From Sinotaia quadrata (Eukaryota; Mollusca; Gastropoda; Architaenioglossa; Viviparidae), in contig CM054180.1 in NCBI GenBank assembly GCA_028829895.1, forward strand, positions 109,049,635 through 109,113,634: DNA of 64,000 nucleotides, read 5' to 3'. Positions 37,801-51,504 of this stretch are shown here, piece after piece (the first letter of the stretch is position 1; each line of letters opens with the position of its first letter). A model generated the notes under the pieces. That model did not search any database, had not been told where the DNA came from, and saw only the letters and a list, made by a program, of their open reading frames with translations. A program made the position numbers and the translations under genes.

Positions 37801-40800
37801 TTTTTCTGCTCTCTAAGTAGAATTGTATAATAGTATAAAAATATAACTATGGCAACATCCTTAACTGAATGATTTTATTTTAATTTCTGAAAGGAAGAGT
37901 TAGTGGTGCATTTATATTTTTTCAAATAGTTTGTTACACACTTTGCTGTATATTGTTAAACATGAAATGCCATATATTTAATATTTACTGTTATATGGGC
38001 TGAAAAAAATTTAAGTGCAATACTGCAAATTAAGGGGAGAGACCAAAGTGAAAAAAGAAAAAATTTTCTTTTATTTGATTTTGAGATGACCTTAGATTAT
38101 GACTAACTACTATTGAGGTCTTATAAATCCGCTTTTGTTTTTCTTTGCATTAAAAGTAAATTATTTTTATGTATGAAAGATTGTTTATGAGAGCGTGAAT
38201 CTGATTTTGTGTGGGTTTTTTGGTTTTTTTTTGGGGGGATGAATCACAAAATCATTATATTCAGATGCCAACAAAGGGTATGTTTACTGAATAAAAATAG
38301 CACTGTGACACATTCAGTTATAGAAGAAAAACTCAGCTACATATATAATGATATCACAGGAAATTTTCATTTACGAATGCTTATGAAGTAAGAAATTGCA
38401 GGGGTATAATCAACAGAAACTAAAATTATCTAAATGTTGATTAGTTGGTTCTTATTTTGGGAGTTTCCATTTGGGAGGAAGGGAGGCTTGCTCATGCACA
38501 CTCCATGGCACCCTTTGCCACATAGGCCTACTTATAATGATACATGGCTGCTTTATCTTGGTTCAAATCATATCTGTCTAACAAAAACAAATTCTGTCAG
38601 TAAAGGACTATTACTATCATTTCCCAGTCAAACTCATCAAATTGAATTCATTATCACTCATTACTTTTCTTGTCTCTTTATATATTAACATTTTGTTATG
38701 CTATTTAATTTTATTTTTATTCAGATGATATATTTATAGAAGTTTTGACATAATTTTATATTTGTAAGTGCTAATTCCATTGCATCCATTAATTTTCTTG
38801 TCTATTTATATATATATATATTATATATATTTTATTATTTTATTATTTATTTACTTTATTATTATTTTTATTTTATATATATATTAACTTTTTGTTATGT
38901 AGTCAATATAAGTTTTTGATATAATTTTATTTTTGTTATGATGATATATTTACTTTAAGTTTTGACATAATTTTATATTTGTAAGTGTTTATTCCATTGC
39001 ATCCATTAATTTAACATACGAGATTTTTTAATTTGATTTATAAAATAATATTTATTTGTATTATCATCTCATTATTGTCATCTCTGTTATCTCTTATCAT
39101 CTCCCTTTGGTATTATTATCACCTTATTATCATTACCATTTAGAATTATTATCTCTTTATTATCATCTCTCTATAGTTATCCTTACCCTATTAAAATGCA
39201 ATGTGTTATACTAAAGGTGCATGAAATAATTCTTTTGTAATGTTGAAATTGGCCATGGCAGGTTAAATTTTCCCTCTTGTATAAATTCACCATCATTTTA
39301 AGCTGTATGACATTTGTTTGAAATTTTGTTAAAGTAACAATTGGAGATAGACAATGTATATTTCTGGTTAGAGATAGACCCTAGCTTGGACTAAAATTAT
39401 TTCTTTCTTAGAAATTACATATATAAACAGCAGGTCATAGCATTTCAAACTGAGCTCTAATAAAAATAAGTTAAACATCTCATTGTTTGGTAGAATATTT
39501 TATTGTATTATTTTTCTGTAATATGTTACAGGTTTACAACATTTTGGAAGTGATAATGCCAGGTAACTATTTCTTTTGGAATAACAAGGATCACTCAAAG
39601 TTTGCTTTTTCCCTCAGTTCTGGCTACTGGGTGTGTATTGGAGACATAAACAGAGATGTATGTAAATTTCAGATTTTAATTATTCATTTCTACGGAATTA
39701 ATTTTTAAATAACACTTTTACACATGCACACGCATCACATATGTTATACTAATTTTTTTTTAAATAACCGAAAAATATGTATCTGTAAATGCAATGTTGT
39801 GCTGAAAATTCATTTGCATAATGAAATAAACTGTACTAGACTAATTAGCAGTAATAATCACTAATTTAGTTTTTAAGCAAAGAATAATGTAAGCACTACA
39901 GTCATCCGTTTTAAAATCAGTACATTAATTTATTACACTGACTAAATTTAGGACTGAACTATTAACAGTGAATTGAGGACAACTGAACAATGTGCAAACG
40001 TTGAGACAAAAAACATCTGTGTTAATATAAAACATAGGCTGGAGCTAGAACAGTGTGGATCCAATAGGCAAGTTTTAAAGAATTAACATATATATTAAAA
40101 CAAAATAATTAATATCTTGTATCAATGTGAACAAGGCTACAAATTGAAAATCACACAACAATTTGTAATGTCAAGACCATGCTCAATCATTATAATAGTA
40201 AAATAAATTCTCTTGGTTGAGTTTCCTTACACCTTTCAATTAGATTTGCTAGTTCAGTATAATAACTGAATGTTTACCTAAATGACTGGCTGTACAAAGG
40301 TGAAAATAAATTGCAACAACTGAACTGTAGAAAACCCTCCCCAGTGCAGACAGTGATGGTCATGTGCCTTGGTGAAATGGATGGAATTTAATAAAAGAAA
40401 AAAGAAACAATATTTGATGAATGAAATGGATATTTATTTATTATTAAATTAGCAATTTCTTGATATGGCATTGTAAAACTAAAATAATTAATAATTCTCT
40501 GTAATCTTGAATACATCACATTTGAGTGCCGATTTCAACTGACAGAATTGTCAGAACATTTTGCTGTCATCATACATGGACATAGCAGTTATCTTCTCTT
40601 GAAAGATAGGAATTAACAGCACATACACTGAGTAAACTACCACTAAAATCATGTACATGGCATAATATTAATAATAAGATATATTAAATGGCCTAATCTT
40701 ATTAGAGCTCTAATTTTTATAATTACACATAAAGAAAAAAATAGGTCTTTATACAAACTACATAAAATTACAAGAAAAGTAAAGACAAGAAAACTAAAAC

Positions 40801-43800
40801 AAAATAAATCCATAATGACAGTACCATGCAAATAACCAGTCTTACCAAGAGAAACATTGTAAAATGAATTTACAAATGCACAACTATAGCAAGCAGTGGC
40901 ACAAAAGAAAGCACTATTCTTGTTCATGAAGAAGTTATGGCATAGTAATGTAAGCTAAGATAGTACATTGCAGATAATATTATTTGCATTGTATGCACTT
41001 TCTTCTTCTTTACATTATTGTATATGCATTGGAATTGCATTTAGCCAATAAATGCATCTAGCTGCACTGAGTATGATTCTGTTGTATTAAATCTAGGCAT
41101 TACTACTTGGCCCCTATACACAAGTCAACTTTTTCATTGTTGCTCAACCAGAGAAACAGCAAGCAGTCTGTTCCAACTCTGGAGGAACTGCTTCAAAAAA
41201 TGTGCAGATTAAGAGTTTGGGGATATACAGTATTTGGGGCTTGTGTGCCAGTTTTAGGACATATCCCCTGTTCAACATGTGACTCCTCTGTGTATAGAGC
41301 GAGCCCATTGTAGAAATTTACATGTGTTATCTCCCTTAACTGGTAGTTTCCAATTCCTGTGCTCAAGTACATGAATGGTAGCCTACAAGTTTTATATCTT
41401 TTTACTAAAGCATTGGCTTTTTTAATTAAAGACAGTGTTAGTTAAATTACATCACTCATTTGAGTGTATATTTACATAAAATATTTAACTTAACTCTCCA
41501 TATTCCAGAAAAAGTAATCTTTTTTTAGACTGAATTCAAAATGTTAAAACTTGCATTTATAACAGAATCGAGAGTTGCTTACACTTATTTACATCTTTGA
41601 CAATAATAATGTGAACTTTTAAGAAGGAAATTGATATAATCAGAGTCTGCTGAGTATGTACTTATGGAGGGCAAACTGTTATATAACTTTTGATAGCAAT
41701 AGTTTGGCATAGGACAGTAATAAAGCAAACTAAGTAAACATTAATTACTACAGCTGTATTCTCCTTTCATAACAACTTTAAGTTCATTTTGTGGAACAGT
41801 GCCATTGATGTATAAATTAGAAATGTAAACAAAACAGTTTTGATTGTAACATACACTGAGTGCTTGTGTAAGGTTGAACAGCCAGTTGATAAATCTCGAC
41901 CATTGCCTACAAATCTTATTAAGAACATTTTCTCCATTTTTGCTCATAAGTATTTTTTTAATATTTGGAAGTAGGGGGGAGGGGGTTTTTTTGTTGTTTT
42001 TTTTGGGGGGGTTGAATATAAAGCAATTTATAATTGCTTTTACAGAAGATAGTTTTTCAATTCTTGCAAAACCCTATTTTTGATACTCTTATGTTTCTCT
42101 GATTTGTGTTAAATCATCAATCACAATTTGTCTTGCACACACTATTTAAATATTTTATACTTTCATATTTCTGTGATCTGAGTCATCACCCACATTAAGA
42201 CATTGTGTTATACTCTCATGTTTCTCTGATTTGTGTTAAATCACCACTCACAATTTGTTTGCACACACTATTTTATACTGTCATATATTTCTATGATCTG
42301 AGTCATCACCCACATTAAGACATTGTGTTATACTCTCATGTTTCTCATGGCCTGGTTGATGGTAGATAGCAATATCATGCCACATTTCCCTATAATATAT
42401 TTGTTTATGCATTCCAAACCAATCTCTGATGATCCCAATGGAGAGCAATAACATACATGCATTTCACTGTAATGATCTGCTTGAAAGTAGACATCAATGT
42501 CTTACACATATACCACTATAAGAGTCTGATTTGTGGTTAAAATCATATTATTTATGTATTAAACTTTGATGATCAGATTAAAGATATCAATATCATATAT
42601 GGATTCCAAAGCCAGTGTCTGATAAACATACTTTGTGCATTTCATTTCATTTCCATTTTATCCATTTTGGTTTTTTCCTCCAAAAGAGCTGAATATTTTT
42701 TTCTGAGAGTCTCTGAATTTTATAAACATTTTGCTAAACAACCATCCATCTTCTCTAATATAATCATGAAGTTAATGTTTTCATATAGACTTGTAAGACT
42801 TAAAAAATATATATATATTTTTGTAATATGAATTATACCAATAAACCATACAAATAGTTTTATAAAAGTCACAATGTTTAATTTGAAAAGAAATAAAAAT
42901 GACATTATTTAGTAGTAGTGTTGAATAAAATTCTCCACAAATTTGACTGCAGAAGAAGAAAGATAACTCCTGTGTGAATAAATGCTGGCATTTCTTTCCT
43001 TCAAGAAATAAGACCCGTAAAATTGTCTGCCCATTAAACTAGTTTCTGCACATAATTATTTTATTAGTCTTATAAATGAGTTAGTTTGTGTTTAAGAAAA
43101 TTGCTGTGTGCATTTCACTAAGTCTGTGTATTTTAGATAAATGACAAAACAAAACATTTATACTATCACATTTTTAAGGAATTTATATTTTTTGAGAAAG
43201 GTTATGTCATTTTTAAATTCTAATTTTTAAATATAATATAAGAAGCTGTTAAACCCAAATGCATGAAGCTGAAATATATAATGATGACCATACATGTATA
43301 TATATTAAAAAATTACTGTTGTGTAGATCAAGGGGGGGGTCACCAACCTTTTTGATACTGACAGCTACTTCATGGGTACTGAGTCATACGAAGGGCTACC
43401 AGTTTGATACACTCTTCTAGTTTGCCTTTATACATTATTAATAATGTGAAGATTTAGAAAAGGCCTGCGGGCAACTCATGTGGTCTTTGCGGGCACCGTG
43501 TTGGTGACCCCTGGTGTAGATTGTACAAGCGAACACTGCGTTTCAAATGCTGAGATTAAAAGTTTAAAATTGTATTATTTTTTTAATTTGCCAATAATTT
43601 TTTTTTTTAAGATTTGCACTATGCTTACTTGTAGGGCCTCCTTTATCCAGTGTAAACCTTCTATACATGCCACTTTACTTTCTCTTTGACATGCGCTTTA
43701 ACTAAAGAGCACTCTATTTATATTTCCACTACAAGTCTGTGGGAGTGTGATAGCTTACATTTCTGATACTTGATATAATGTGAACTACACTAAAGTGGGT

Positions 43801-44493
43801 CATAAAAGCAGTGCTATAAACAGAATTATGAGATAGAAGTGCTTGCGGGGCCTGTTACCTGAATCTGTTAATGATACTTGTGTCAAGTTTCACTTCAGCA
43901 AAAAGAGGTTGCATTAAACTGGGAGTCGTTATTAATAGAACATGTCCAAAATTCAGTTTGACCAACTAGACAAGACTAATCAATCTAATAGAGATATGGT
44001 TTTCAATTAAAAAACATGAAGCTAAATTTTGCCATGGGCAACACAGAGCTGTGTGACACTATAGTGTATTATTGCCTTTGGATACATTTTTTACAGCACA
44101 GACTAGTTTTTATAGATCACTCTTAAAATCTCGAGTAGAAAATTCATGCTGTAGATTTTTCCAGAAAGGGTTATCCATTTTTGCCATAAGTATACATATT
44201 ACAAAATGACTGATTAAGCAAATACATTTGTTACTTTTATTTTGATAATGTGTTTCTGTTTATAGTATATTAAGTAATTTTATTCCTTTAAGTAATTATT
44301 AATATCATGCATCTATTTTTTTTTCTTACAGTCAACACAGTTCAAAAGAGCCGGTGGGACTTTGTGTTTTGAGAACCAGCAAGTTTGGGAGGCATTTTAC
44401 AAATCTGTCACATATTTTAGTCCATGTCCAGATAACTTTTATGATACTTCTCTGCGTTTTGCACCACAGTGTCTAAACAGCCCACTTGCCTAA
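31714..44493 (+). CDS. DNASE2: Deoxyribonuclease II family enzyme, gene 2 (spliced, 8 coding exons, 373 aa)
   Basis: Tandem paralogue of the gene ending at 26080, with the same acid endonuclease family and role. Exons: 31714-31817, 33037-33211, 34233-34311, 35288-35449, 35994-36194, 37290-37402, 39532-39657, 44332-44493. All introns are GT-AG and the phases are the same as in gene 1. The joined frame is 1122 nt and open. Signal peptide residues 1 to about 22, mature Cys25, YKLP, GHTKG (HxK at 117-119), FWLIHSAPQFPP, SFAKF, LPSNC, DHSK (HxK at 299-301) and WVCIGDINRD are all visible. An in-frame TAA just before the ATG fixes the start. Introns total far less than in gene 1 and no splice-junction reiteration was seen. 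Both HxK motifs being intact suggests an active enzyme; that is inference. Confidence 0.94.
33037..33211 (+). CDS. DNASE2: Gene 2 exon 2
   Basis: Encodes FIIYKLPKIRHENG through TLQQVYTDQ. It is three codons longer than the gene 1 exon owing to a loop after YKLP. The acceptor is TTTTCAG|G and the donor CAG|GTGAGA. Confidence 0.94.
33460..33790. repeat. About 85-bp minisatellite in gene 2 intron 2
   Basis: Four to five diverged units with TAACTATTATATAACTAAAG and TTACTTTTGTTTATTTAAAT. Confidence 0.85.
34233..34311 (+). CDS. DNASE2: Gene 2 exon 3 (first HxK motif)
   Basis: 79 nt, encoding YLMYNDETP and GHTK. It ends on the first base of the Gly codon. Confidence 0.94.
35288..35449 (+). CDS. 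DNASE2: Gene 2 exon 4
   Basis: 162 nt, encoding GFWLIHSAPQFPP and YGQTFLCMSF. 34 of 54 aligned residues are identical to gene 1. Confidence 0.95.
35994..36194 (+). CDS. DNASE2: Gene 2 exon 5
   Basis: 201 nt, encoding ATQLYYNYPQFYDSN to SFAKFTNFDS, one codon shorter than in gene 1. Confidence 0.94.
36730..36960. repeat. About 40-bp minisatellite in gene 2 intron 5
   Basis: About five units with TTATGGTGGACTTAAGTTGT and TTACTTCATGACATTAGT. Confidence 0.85.
37290..37402 (+). CDS. DNASE2: Gene 2 exon 6
   Basis: 113 nt, encoding DLYDDLVAP, LLVETW and LPSNC. It is three codons longer than gene 1 just before LPSNC. A single acceptor, AATAACAG, is seen, with no repeats at the junction. Confidence 0.94.
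37415..37750. repeat. About 100-bp diverged repeats in gene 2 intron 6
   Basis: Three to four units sharing CAATTCCTCCTTGTGAACA and AACCTGTCCA. Confidence 0.7.
37751..39531. other. Rest of gene 2 intron 6
   Basis: A/T-rich intron sequence with a TATA-rich tract near 38806-38890. No gene is seen. Confidence 0.4.
39532..39657 (+). CDS. DNASE2: Gene 2 exon 7 (second HxK motif)
   Basis: 126 nt, encoding VYNILEVIMPG, DHSK and YWVCIGDINRD. Confidence 0.94.
39658..42079. other. Gene 2 intron 7, left part
   Basis: No recognisable gene or mobile element. Reading frames here are short and lack family motifs. Confidence 0.4.
42080..42350. repeat. Diverged direct repeats in gene 2 intron 7
   Basis: Segments of about 110 bp with TTATACTCTCATGTTTCTC and GATCTGAGTCATCACCCAC recur. 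Confidence 0.75.
43329..43513. mobile_element. 185-bp hAT MITE with perfect 8-bp target duplication
   Basis: Inverted ends GGGTCACCAAC and GTTGGTGACCC. The 8-mer GTGTAGAT is repeated exactly at 43321-43328 and 43514-43521. There is no coding capacity. 8-bp duplications and CAGGGG-like ends are typical of hAT. Confidence 0.88.
44332..44493 (+). CDS. DNASE2: Gene 2 exon 8 (C-terminus)
   Basis: Encodes STQFKRAGGTLCF to the TAA stop at 44491-44493. The acceptor is TTTTCTTACAG. Confidence 0.94.
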   Translation, partial: STQFKRAGGTLCFENQQVWEAFYKSVTYFSPCPDNFYDTSLRFAPQCLNSPLA

Positions 44494-47242
44494 GATAAAA
44501 ACTATGTTCCTGATGTTTATGTCCAGCAACCATTATCGTGATAGTGTTCTAAGTATTGCATCACAGCATCAAAACAGCACACCCACCTAGAAGAACACAT
44601 TAAGATAAAGACAGTGTGTTTATGATGTTTATGTTCAGACAACCACTGTCATGGCAGCATTGTGAGTTTTGCATTGGTGTCTGACAGCCTGCTGAACTGG
44701 AAGTAAATCAGCACATTAAAGTAAAAGTTGTGAGTTTCTTACTTTGATTACAAGTACCAATAATTATTCATTTCTGTACCAAGACAATCAGAAGCAACAT
44801 CACATTTCTTAAGTGAACAGAGATGTTGTAAGAGTTTAAGATGTGATACTACTGGAATTTTTCGTGTTATACATTTTTATTTTAAAAATTAATAATTTGT
44901 TTGTTCTGTTATGTATTATACTAAAAGCCAGTGTATATTTCATTTTGATTCAATAATCTTCTTTTTTTTTTTTTTGGTATCATTATTTCAAGATTTGCTA
45001 AGTAAACAGATTTATTACAAGTAATCAAGGTAAAGATGAATGAGTAACACAATATTATTACATATTGCTTTTGCCACACTGTGACCATGCAAGATAAAAA
45101 TGCAAATTTTTGCCAAATGGCTGACTAAAAACAACATTTTAGAAAAAAGCATACAAGAATAATTTCACATTATCATTTGCTTTAAAATGGCTTAAATGAG
45201 CTATAGAATTACAAAATGCCTTTAGCTGAACTTTACAATGAATTATAAAATATATAGTTACTTACATTGAATTAGTAGTTATTTAAATGGGTCTGAATAA
45301 ACTATTGAGATATATGTGCAGTATAGTCACACTATATGTGCATTTAACTAAATAAATTCAACCATATATTCTCATCAAATCTAGATACTCTTTATACCAC
45401 TTGGTCCCCACCAAATGCTACCACCAGAAAATAGTAATCTCAATGCTACATGAAAAATTAGCTATGTTGGCTTATTGAATTCAAACAAGGTGTGCACACA
45501 CACACAAATGGCTGTAATGATTATGATTTTCAAAGGTAATTGTGACTGTACATGATTTTAGGTTTGTACATCAACTTTTAAAAGTAATCCCATATGTGTG
45601 ATGTGACTTTACTCTGTATATTATAATGCACACTTAAGTTCATTCATCTTAAAGACCAAGTGAACAGAAATACACTTCAAACAGAGAGAGAGAGAGAGAG
45701 AGATTTATAAAGACTAGATATTTCAATAATGTCAGTATTTCTAAAGGTTCTGGCAAAGTTTAAGTAACCAGCAACTTTTATAAGTGTTATTATTTTTGGG
45801 TGGAATAGAAACCAAAAGCTCTCAGCCATGCATGAGATCACCACATGATGACAAAGTGGCTATAATGCTCTGGCTAAAGTCCAGTCAAGGCTATTTCTTT
45901 GTTCCGCATGCAGTAGCACAAGACATTTCAGGCAGTTTCCTTATGTCAGTGTGAAAGAGTGGCTTTTCAGTCCTCTGTCAGATCATTAAGCTTGTTTGTG
46001 TACATTAGGTACTTCTGAAATCTTGAAGAAATACTTTCTTTTGATCATATATTTTGCAATATCTATTGGAACCATGACTTGAAAGTGTTATAAACTTTAT
46101 CAAAATCTAAATCTGTTGATTGAGCTCATTTGCACAGTTAACCTAGATTCCTCTTCACTTGGTCTCTAACTACTATGCATGGATGATAAACACAAATAGT
46201 CAAGTTTTGTACGCAAATGATTTTGCTGCTTTCTTTGCCTTTTGGTGATTTGCTTACTTATATCAACAGATAAACAGTGAAATAAAAAAAAATCTGCATA
46301 ACTTTTAAAACTTCAGAAATACTCAAATACACATTGAAAATCAGTTTTAAAAAAATTATGTTTTGTAAATATTAATTTAACATTTTTCATTAATTTATTT
46401 TTTGTCATAGTGTTTGAAATGTATGTAGATTTGTTTCTGACTTACAGAGGGAGAGAGAGGTGAAAGATCAAGTGTTATCTTCATTGTCTTATATAATTAT
46501 GGTTCAATTTAATTGTGGTTTTTTTGTTGTTTTTTTTGATGTATTTGTTCACTTGCATTCCGAACATTTAAATCACATTTGTAATAATATTTCTTTGTAC
46601 AATCAGTGATGTCAGTTTAAAAATTTCTTTCCATTGGCCAGTGTTTCACTGGCAGCCAGACATTGGCCAGCTCCAACTTTTGATTATTTATATTTTAGTT
46701 CATTAATTTTAGTTTGGGTTGTTTATTTACTTTTGGTTTTTGTTTGGTTTTTGTACCTCAACAGACAAAGACATAAATCACATAAATGACCAGAAGTGTG
46801 AATTCCTGTGTACATTTTTGCTTCCAGTCTTTTCATGAATGGAATGCTGTTGTTACAATATTACATTTTAGATGTATATAATATGTGTCTGTCTTTTCAC
46901 TTGTCATTAACTCTTTCATTGTCAAATGTATATTTGGAATTGTGTCTACAGCTGCTGCTATTCAGAACTTGCCACATTTAAGTCCAAACTTGGGGCTAAC
47001 AGAGTTAAAATATTTATATCGTTAATATCAGATACAATACAATACAATACAATTGTTAATATCAGATTGTATTTCACACTAGGAAAGATAGGTCAGTGGA
47101 GTGATTTTCTTTTGTTTGCTTGACCTAATTTGACAAAATCACTAATTGTACACCTTGTTGGCTAAGTCCCGTAAGCTATTTTGTATATTAGCAATGATGG
47201 TTGAAACCTAATCCAGCTAATGAGATTTCCATTCTAATTTTT

Positions 47243-47295
<53 letters not shown>

Positions 47296-47656
47296 CAAAC
47301 ACACACACAAACACACACACACACACAGTGTCTCCACTTTTTAAGATTTATTGGATTAAACAAAAATAATCATTTCTAAAAATTATTTTACCACCTCCTG
47401 TGCATTGATATGAAGTCACCATGTAATTTTTGTTTCCTGTTCCCAAAATTCGGAATGAAGCTGAAAGGAGATACATGTATATGATGGCAATCCAACCAGC
47501 CAAATAACATGAAAGTGAAGCTCAACCAGTTTATAGCTAAACAGTTACAGCATTGCCAAAAACATTGTTACTCTTGCACTTCTTCAGAGAGTGTTGACTC
47601 TGTAAGTGATTGCTTAAATCATCATATAAGGAGAGAATATATGTAGATAGAAAGAC

Positions 47657-47695
<39 letters not shown>

Positions 47696-48555
47696 TAGAT
47701 ATATCCTCTCCCTACTTCACAATTTCTAACCCACTCCCTTTCCCCCACAACCCCCTCACCCAGCGTGGAAGCCGGAAGCGCCCCCTACACTCATCATCAT
47801 CACAATTTCTGAGTGTTTTTGCCTATTTACAAAGTACTTAGAATTCTAATGATTACATTAGCAAAAAATATTTTCTTCTTTATCTTATTTTATTTTATGA
47901 TAATGGTGATATAATAACAACATAAAGAAGAAAAATTACATTAAAAATGTCTGTTACTGCAGAATCATTCAAAAATTTTATCCTTAGTGATATAAACAAA
48001 TTTAACCCAAAAAAACTTGTAAAATAAAATCAAAATATAAAATCTTTCATTAAATCCAAAAATAATTGCATATCATTTAATGAGATTAGAATGAATGAAC
48101 TTGCTTAGTCACATCTGGTTCTGTGTACACTCAGTAGTGCCTGTCTAGGTGACCCTTGATTCACTTCAGAATACATCAAACTTGTATAATAAAGCCCATT
48201 TGCATGTATTATTTCTTGAAGATAATAACTTGTTTGTAAATGTTTTCAATGTGAAGATGAGTAGTTATGTCATATTCCTGTTTGCTTGTAGATAAAGTGT
48301 AAATGTAAGAAGGTAAAACTGATAAAAATAGACCATATATCTACAGTGTAAATAGGATTGCATGTTTTTAATCAGAAATACATTTTTTTTAAAAATAATA
48401 TATTTGTATTTGTTATGAAAATGTTAATATTAAATGCCAAGGAGATTTATTCACAAATCATTTCAATTACCAAAACTTGTTTGCAAGAATCATAATGAAC
48501 ATACTGTCAGTGCTAAGATACTTTATTTCTTAGGGGGGGGGGTGATCTTTTTCAT
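44494..48555. other. Downstream of gene 2, no gene recognised
   Basis: Contains a probable 3' UTR with a candidate AATAAA at 45297-45302 (others are possible), a GA tract at 45682-45702, CA tracts at 47246-47328 and GATA/GACA tracts near 47648-47700. No coding region is supported. Confidence 0.45.
47246..47328. repeat. (CA)n microsatellite with AAAC interruptions
   Basis: CA dinucleotides interrupted by AAAC at four places. Confidence 0.95.
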
Positions 48556-48559
48556 TAAA

Positions 48560-49545
48560 TTTAAAAATTAGTTAGTGTGGCAGAGTACATTTGCTTGTCC
48601 CTATTTTAAAAATTAATTATTATATAGCTCATTGAATGTCAAAGTGACATGACCTTAGAGTACTGTGCATGGCGATATTTCTGTAAGTGCCAGAGTTAAA
48701 ATAACAACTTAGGTAAAGAATACGCTAGAACTTGCAGATGTAATCCAAACCAGTCCAGTTTTGGATAAGTAATTTTTGCTATCCAATAGTTTAAGGTTTA
48801 CAAATAACAAACAGGCCAATGGATAGAGGCCAAAACTTATCCGTTGAAGAAAGTTCTATATTCTAATCACTTTGATTTTGACGTAACTCAAATCCAGTTA
48901 TGAAAGGCGATTGTTAGCTTATGGTAAGTTAACTGATTGGTTGAGTTTGGTCTAGAGGATTCATGAAAGTTTCTTGAACATTCCTCATGGTGCGCTGAGT
49001 AATGCACATGAAAATTCTAGAACACTCCACATGATGTGCTTTGATAGCACATACGAAATTGAGGATGATTCTCCATAGTGTGCTTTGTGAGTGCATCAAA
49101 GATTCTGGAACAGTTGTGTAATGTGCCTAAAAGGGATATATATGTTGGACCATTATCTAATAAGAAAGAAACTGACTTGTTGAAAACCATGTGATTGTGA
49201 ACATTTGCTAGTGACAGCTGCCATCATTGAAAAAGGTTATGTACATTAGTATAATTATCTCTCTAAAACTTCACACTCTCATTTTTATGATGAATTATAC
49301 CTATGAACTTGATTTTATTTATGATATAGATGTAAATGTCAACGTTCTGTTGATTATATTCATATGCTATATATTTGATTGTTGATTTAATAAATTTATT
49401 ATCCTTCTTGCACATATATGAAAACCTTGTGTTGGAGTAATAGTGGGTGGATGGGGGCTCGTTAAATATAAATAAAAGACGGATTTTTATTACTCCTTTG
49501 GTAAGAAATTTCCACCTGCAGAACATTATGCGACAGTGAAACGTC
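48560..49545 (-). mobile_element. Dispersed repeat family, reverse-oriented member
   Basis: The reverse complement follows 28900-30190 block by block: for example GGCACATTACACAACTGTTC and TTAACTTACCATAAGCTAA against the corresponding words near 29375 and 30065. Deletions separate the matching blocks. Confidence 0.75.
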
Positions 49546-49904
49546 TTATCTTATTGTGTGTACCCAGTTGTGTATGGCTGTTTTCTGATGCTGTGAATGC
49601 AATATGACCGTAACCTTGACACCTGAATATAGATAGTAAGTAGGCTTGAAATACAATCACTTAACGATTTTAAGAAGGGAAATGGTGAGGTGTAGTCTAG
49701 AAATCAATCATTCATGCCGTATAACGGAAAATTCTGGACGAACGTTCAGCTGTTTTATACACGCGTGTGAACGCCAAGAAAAACAGCCAATTCTCACCTG
49801 TAATGAATGGGAAGGGCAGGAAATATGAAGCATGTGACAAATGTGTTTTGTAAATTAGGAACCTGCTTTTGTCACCCGCCCAAAACATGCTCGAAGTACA
49901 GACA

Positions 49905-50215
49905 TCTTGAACGAGGAGGCTATATGACTGGTGAAATAGTTGTCTATCTATATACTTATATAGTCAAAGTATGAGTGTTAGAACGAGGCCATATGACTGG
50001 TGATAATAATTGTCTTACTATATACTAATATAGAACGAGGCCATACGACTGGTGAAATGGTTGTCTTACTATATACTAATATAGTCAAAGTATGAGTATT
50101 AGAAAGAGGCCATATGACTGGTGATAATAATTGTCTTACTATATAGTCAAAGTATGAGTGTTAAAACGAGGCCATATGACTGGTGATAATAATTGTCTTA
50201 CTCAAAGTATGATTC
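49905..50215. repeat. About 60-75-bp minisatellite
   Basis: Five units with GAGGCCATATGACTGGTGA and ATTGTCTTACTATATACTAA, variable in length. Confidence 0.88.
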
Positions 50216-51139
50216 TTGAAGAAAAAAAAAGAGAGAAATAATAACGGAATTATATTTCTTTATTGAGATTGTATGAGAAACCCTAGAGATTCAGATAAAG
50301 CTATCTATTTACTAAAGTATAAAAGATATTAATATTTAAGAAACTATTGTCTTTCAGATCTGGTTTAGTGGAATATATCAAAACGTGGGGACTAGTCCCT
50401 AGTTTCATAAACTCCATTATTAGTGCTGTCAAATTTACTTAGAGACAAGTTGTATTGTCTATTTTCTCGTTTCCAGAATTAAAGGATTTTCTGGTGGACA
50501 GTTTGAGTTTAGATTTGAGGCCTAGGATAGGTCAAGATTTCATTGACATATTCCATGGGAGACAAATCTGCAAGTTTGTGATCCTTAATTAAATCATGCG
50601 ACGACTATAAGAATAATCCAGAAAGAAGGCAAGACTAATGTCCCCTGTATAGAGTTACTTGGTGTTGCGTCCCACACATATCGATTTTTGAAAAAAAAAC
50701 TATCTATTATTACACAAATAAATAATTGTTATATTCTTCATACATCTCCTTGTTAAATTCCTCATCATTTCATTTTATATAACTGTCATCCTGTAGTGTT
50801 TGTTTCGTCTTTGTTACTGTCAAATGTCGGTGATAAACTGTGAGGTCCTTGACGCATCGTCACGACGCTTATTATCCAAATGTATTGTCTTTCATCCCCA
50901 TCTCCTATTTTTTTTTTTCGCTGTCTCTCTCCAGAGGATGCGGGAAGCCTTTTATCAGAGATATTCTCAGCTTTGGAGGTCCTCTGGAGAAAACTTCCTC
51001 TCCTCACTTGTTTCTGGAGAGAGCAGGAGATGGTTGTGTGTCGAGTAGATGTATGTGTGTCGGTGCGTGTCGTTGTTGATGATCGCTGTGCTGCACGTCA
51101 GCGTGTCTGGTCGATGGACGTATGCTTTAGTCCGGAGTT
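50216..51139. other. Unassigned stretch
   Basis: No gene is seen. The CTCTGGAGAAAACTTCCTCTC segment near 50985 may belong to the same degenerate transposon as the block to its right. Confidence 0.35.
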
Positions 51140-51470
51140 CCGTTGACTAAGTCACCGTTGTTGTTGTTGGCGCTGATGTTGTTGTCTCCGGCGTCCGTAG
51201 GGTTGTATAAAGATGTGTGTTGGTGGCCATTATAGATGGTCTAGCATGAGTTGGATCATGTCTGCAATGGGTTGGTTGTAATAACCCCACTGCATGTACT
51301 GATGCTCGCTGCGCCTTTGCCATTGTTGTCGGTGGTTGCTGTTGCGATGGCGTTGATGTTGTTGTTGTTGCGGTTCCTGTTGGCGCTGTCTGATGCCTGG
51401 TGGTGGGCACCGTCGTTTCGTTTTGCGGTTTTGTTCTGTGTGGTTGTTTTTGTCCTCTGTTGCCATCGTC
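51140..51470 (-). mobile_element. Transposon-like fragment with PIADMI motif
   Basis: The minus strand has a Gln/Arg-rich frame ending YMQWGYYNQPIADMIQLML-DHL and a stop. It is homologous to the + strand frame at 4302-4400, and nucleotide similarity continues beyond the stop. The family is unknown. Confidence 0.55.
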
Positions 51471-51504
51471 GTCGGCGTGGTTGTTGTAGCGGCCCTTGGT
51501 GGTA

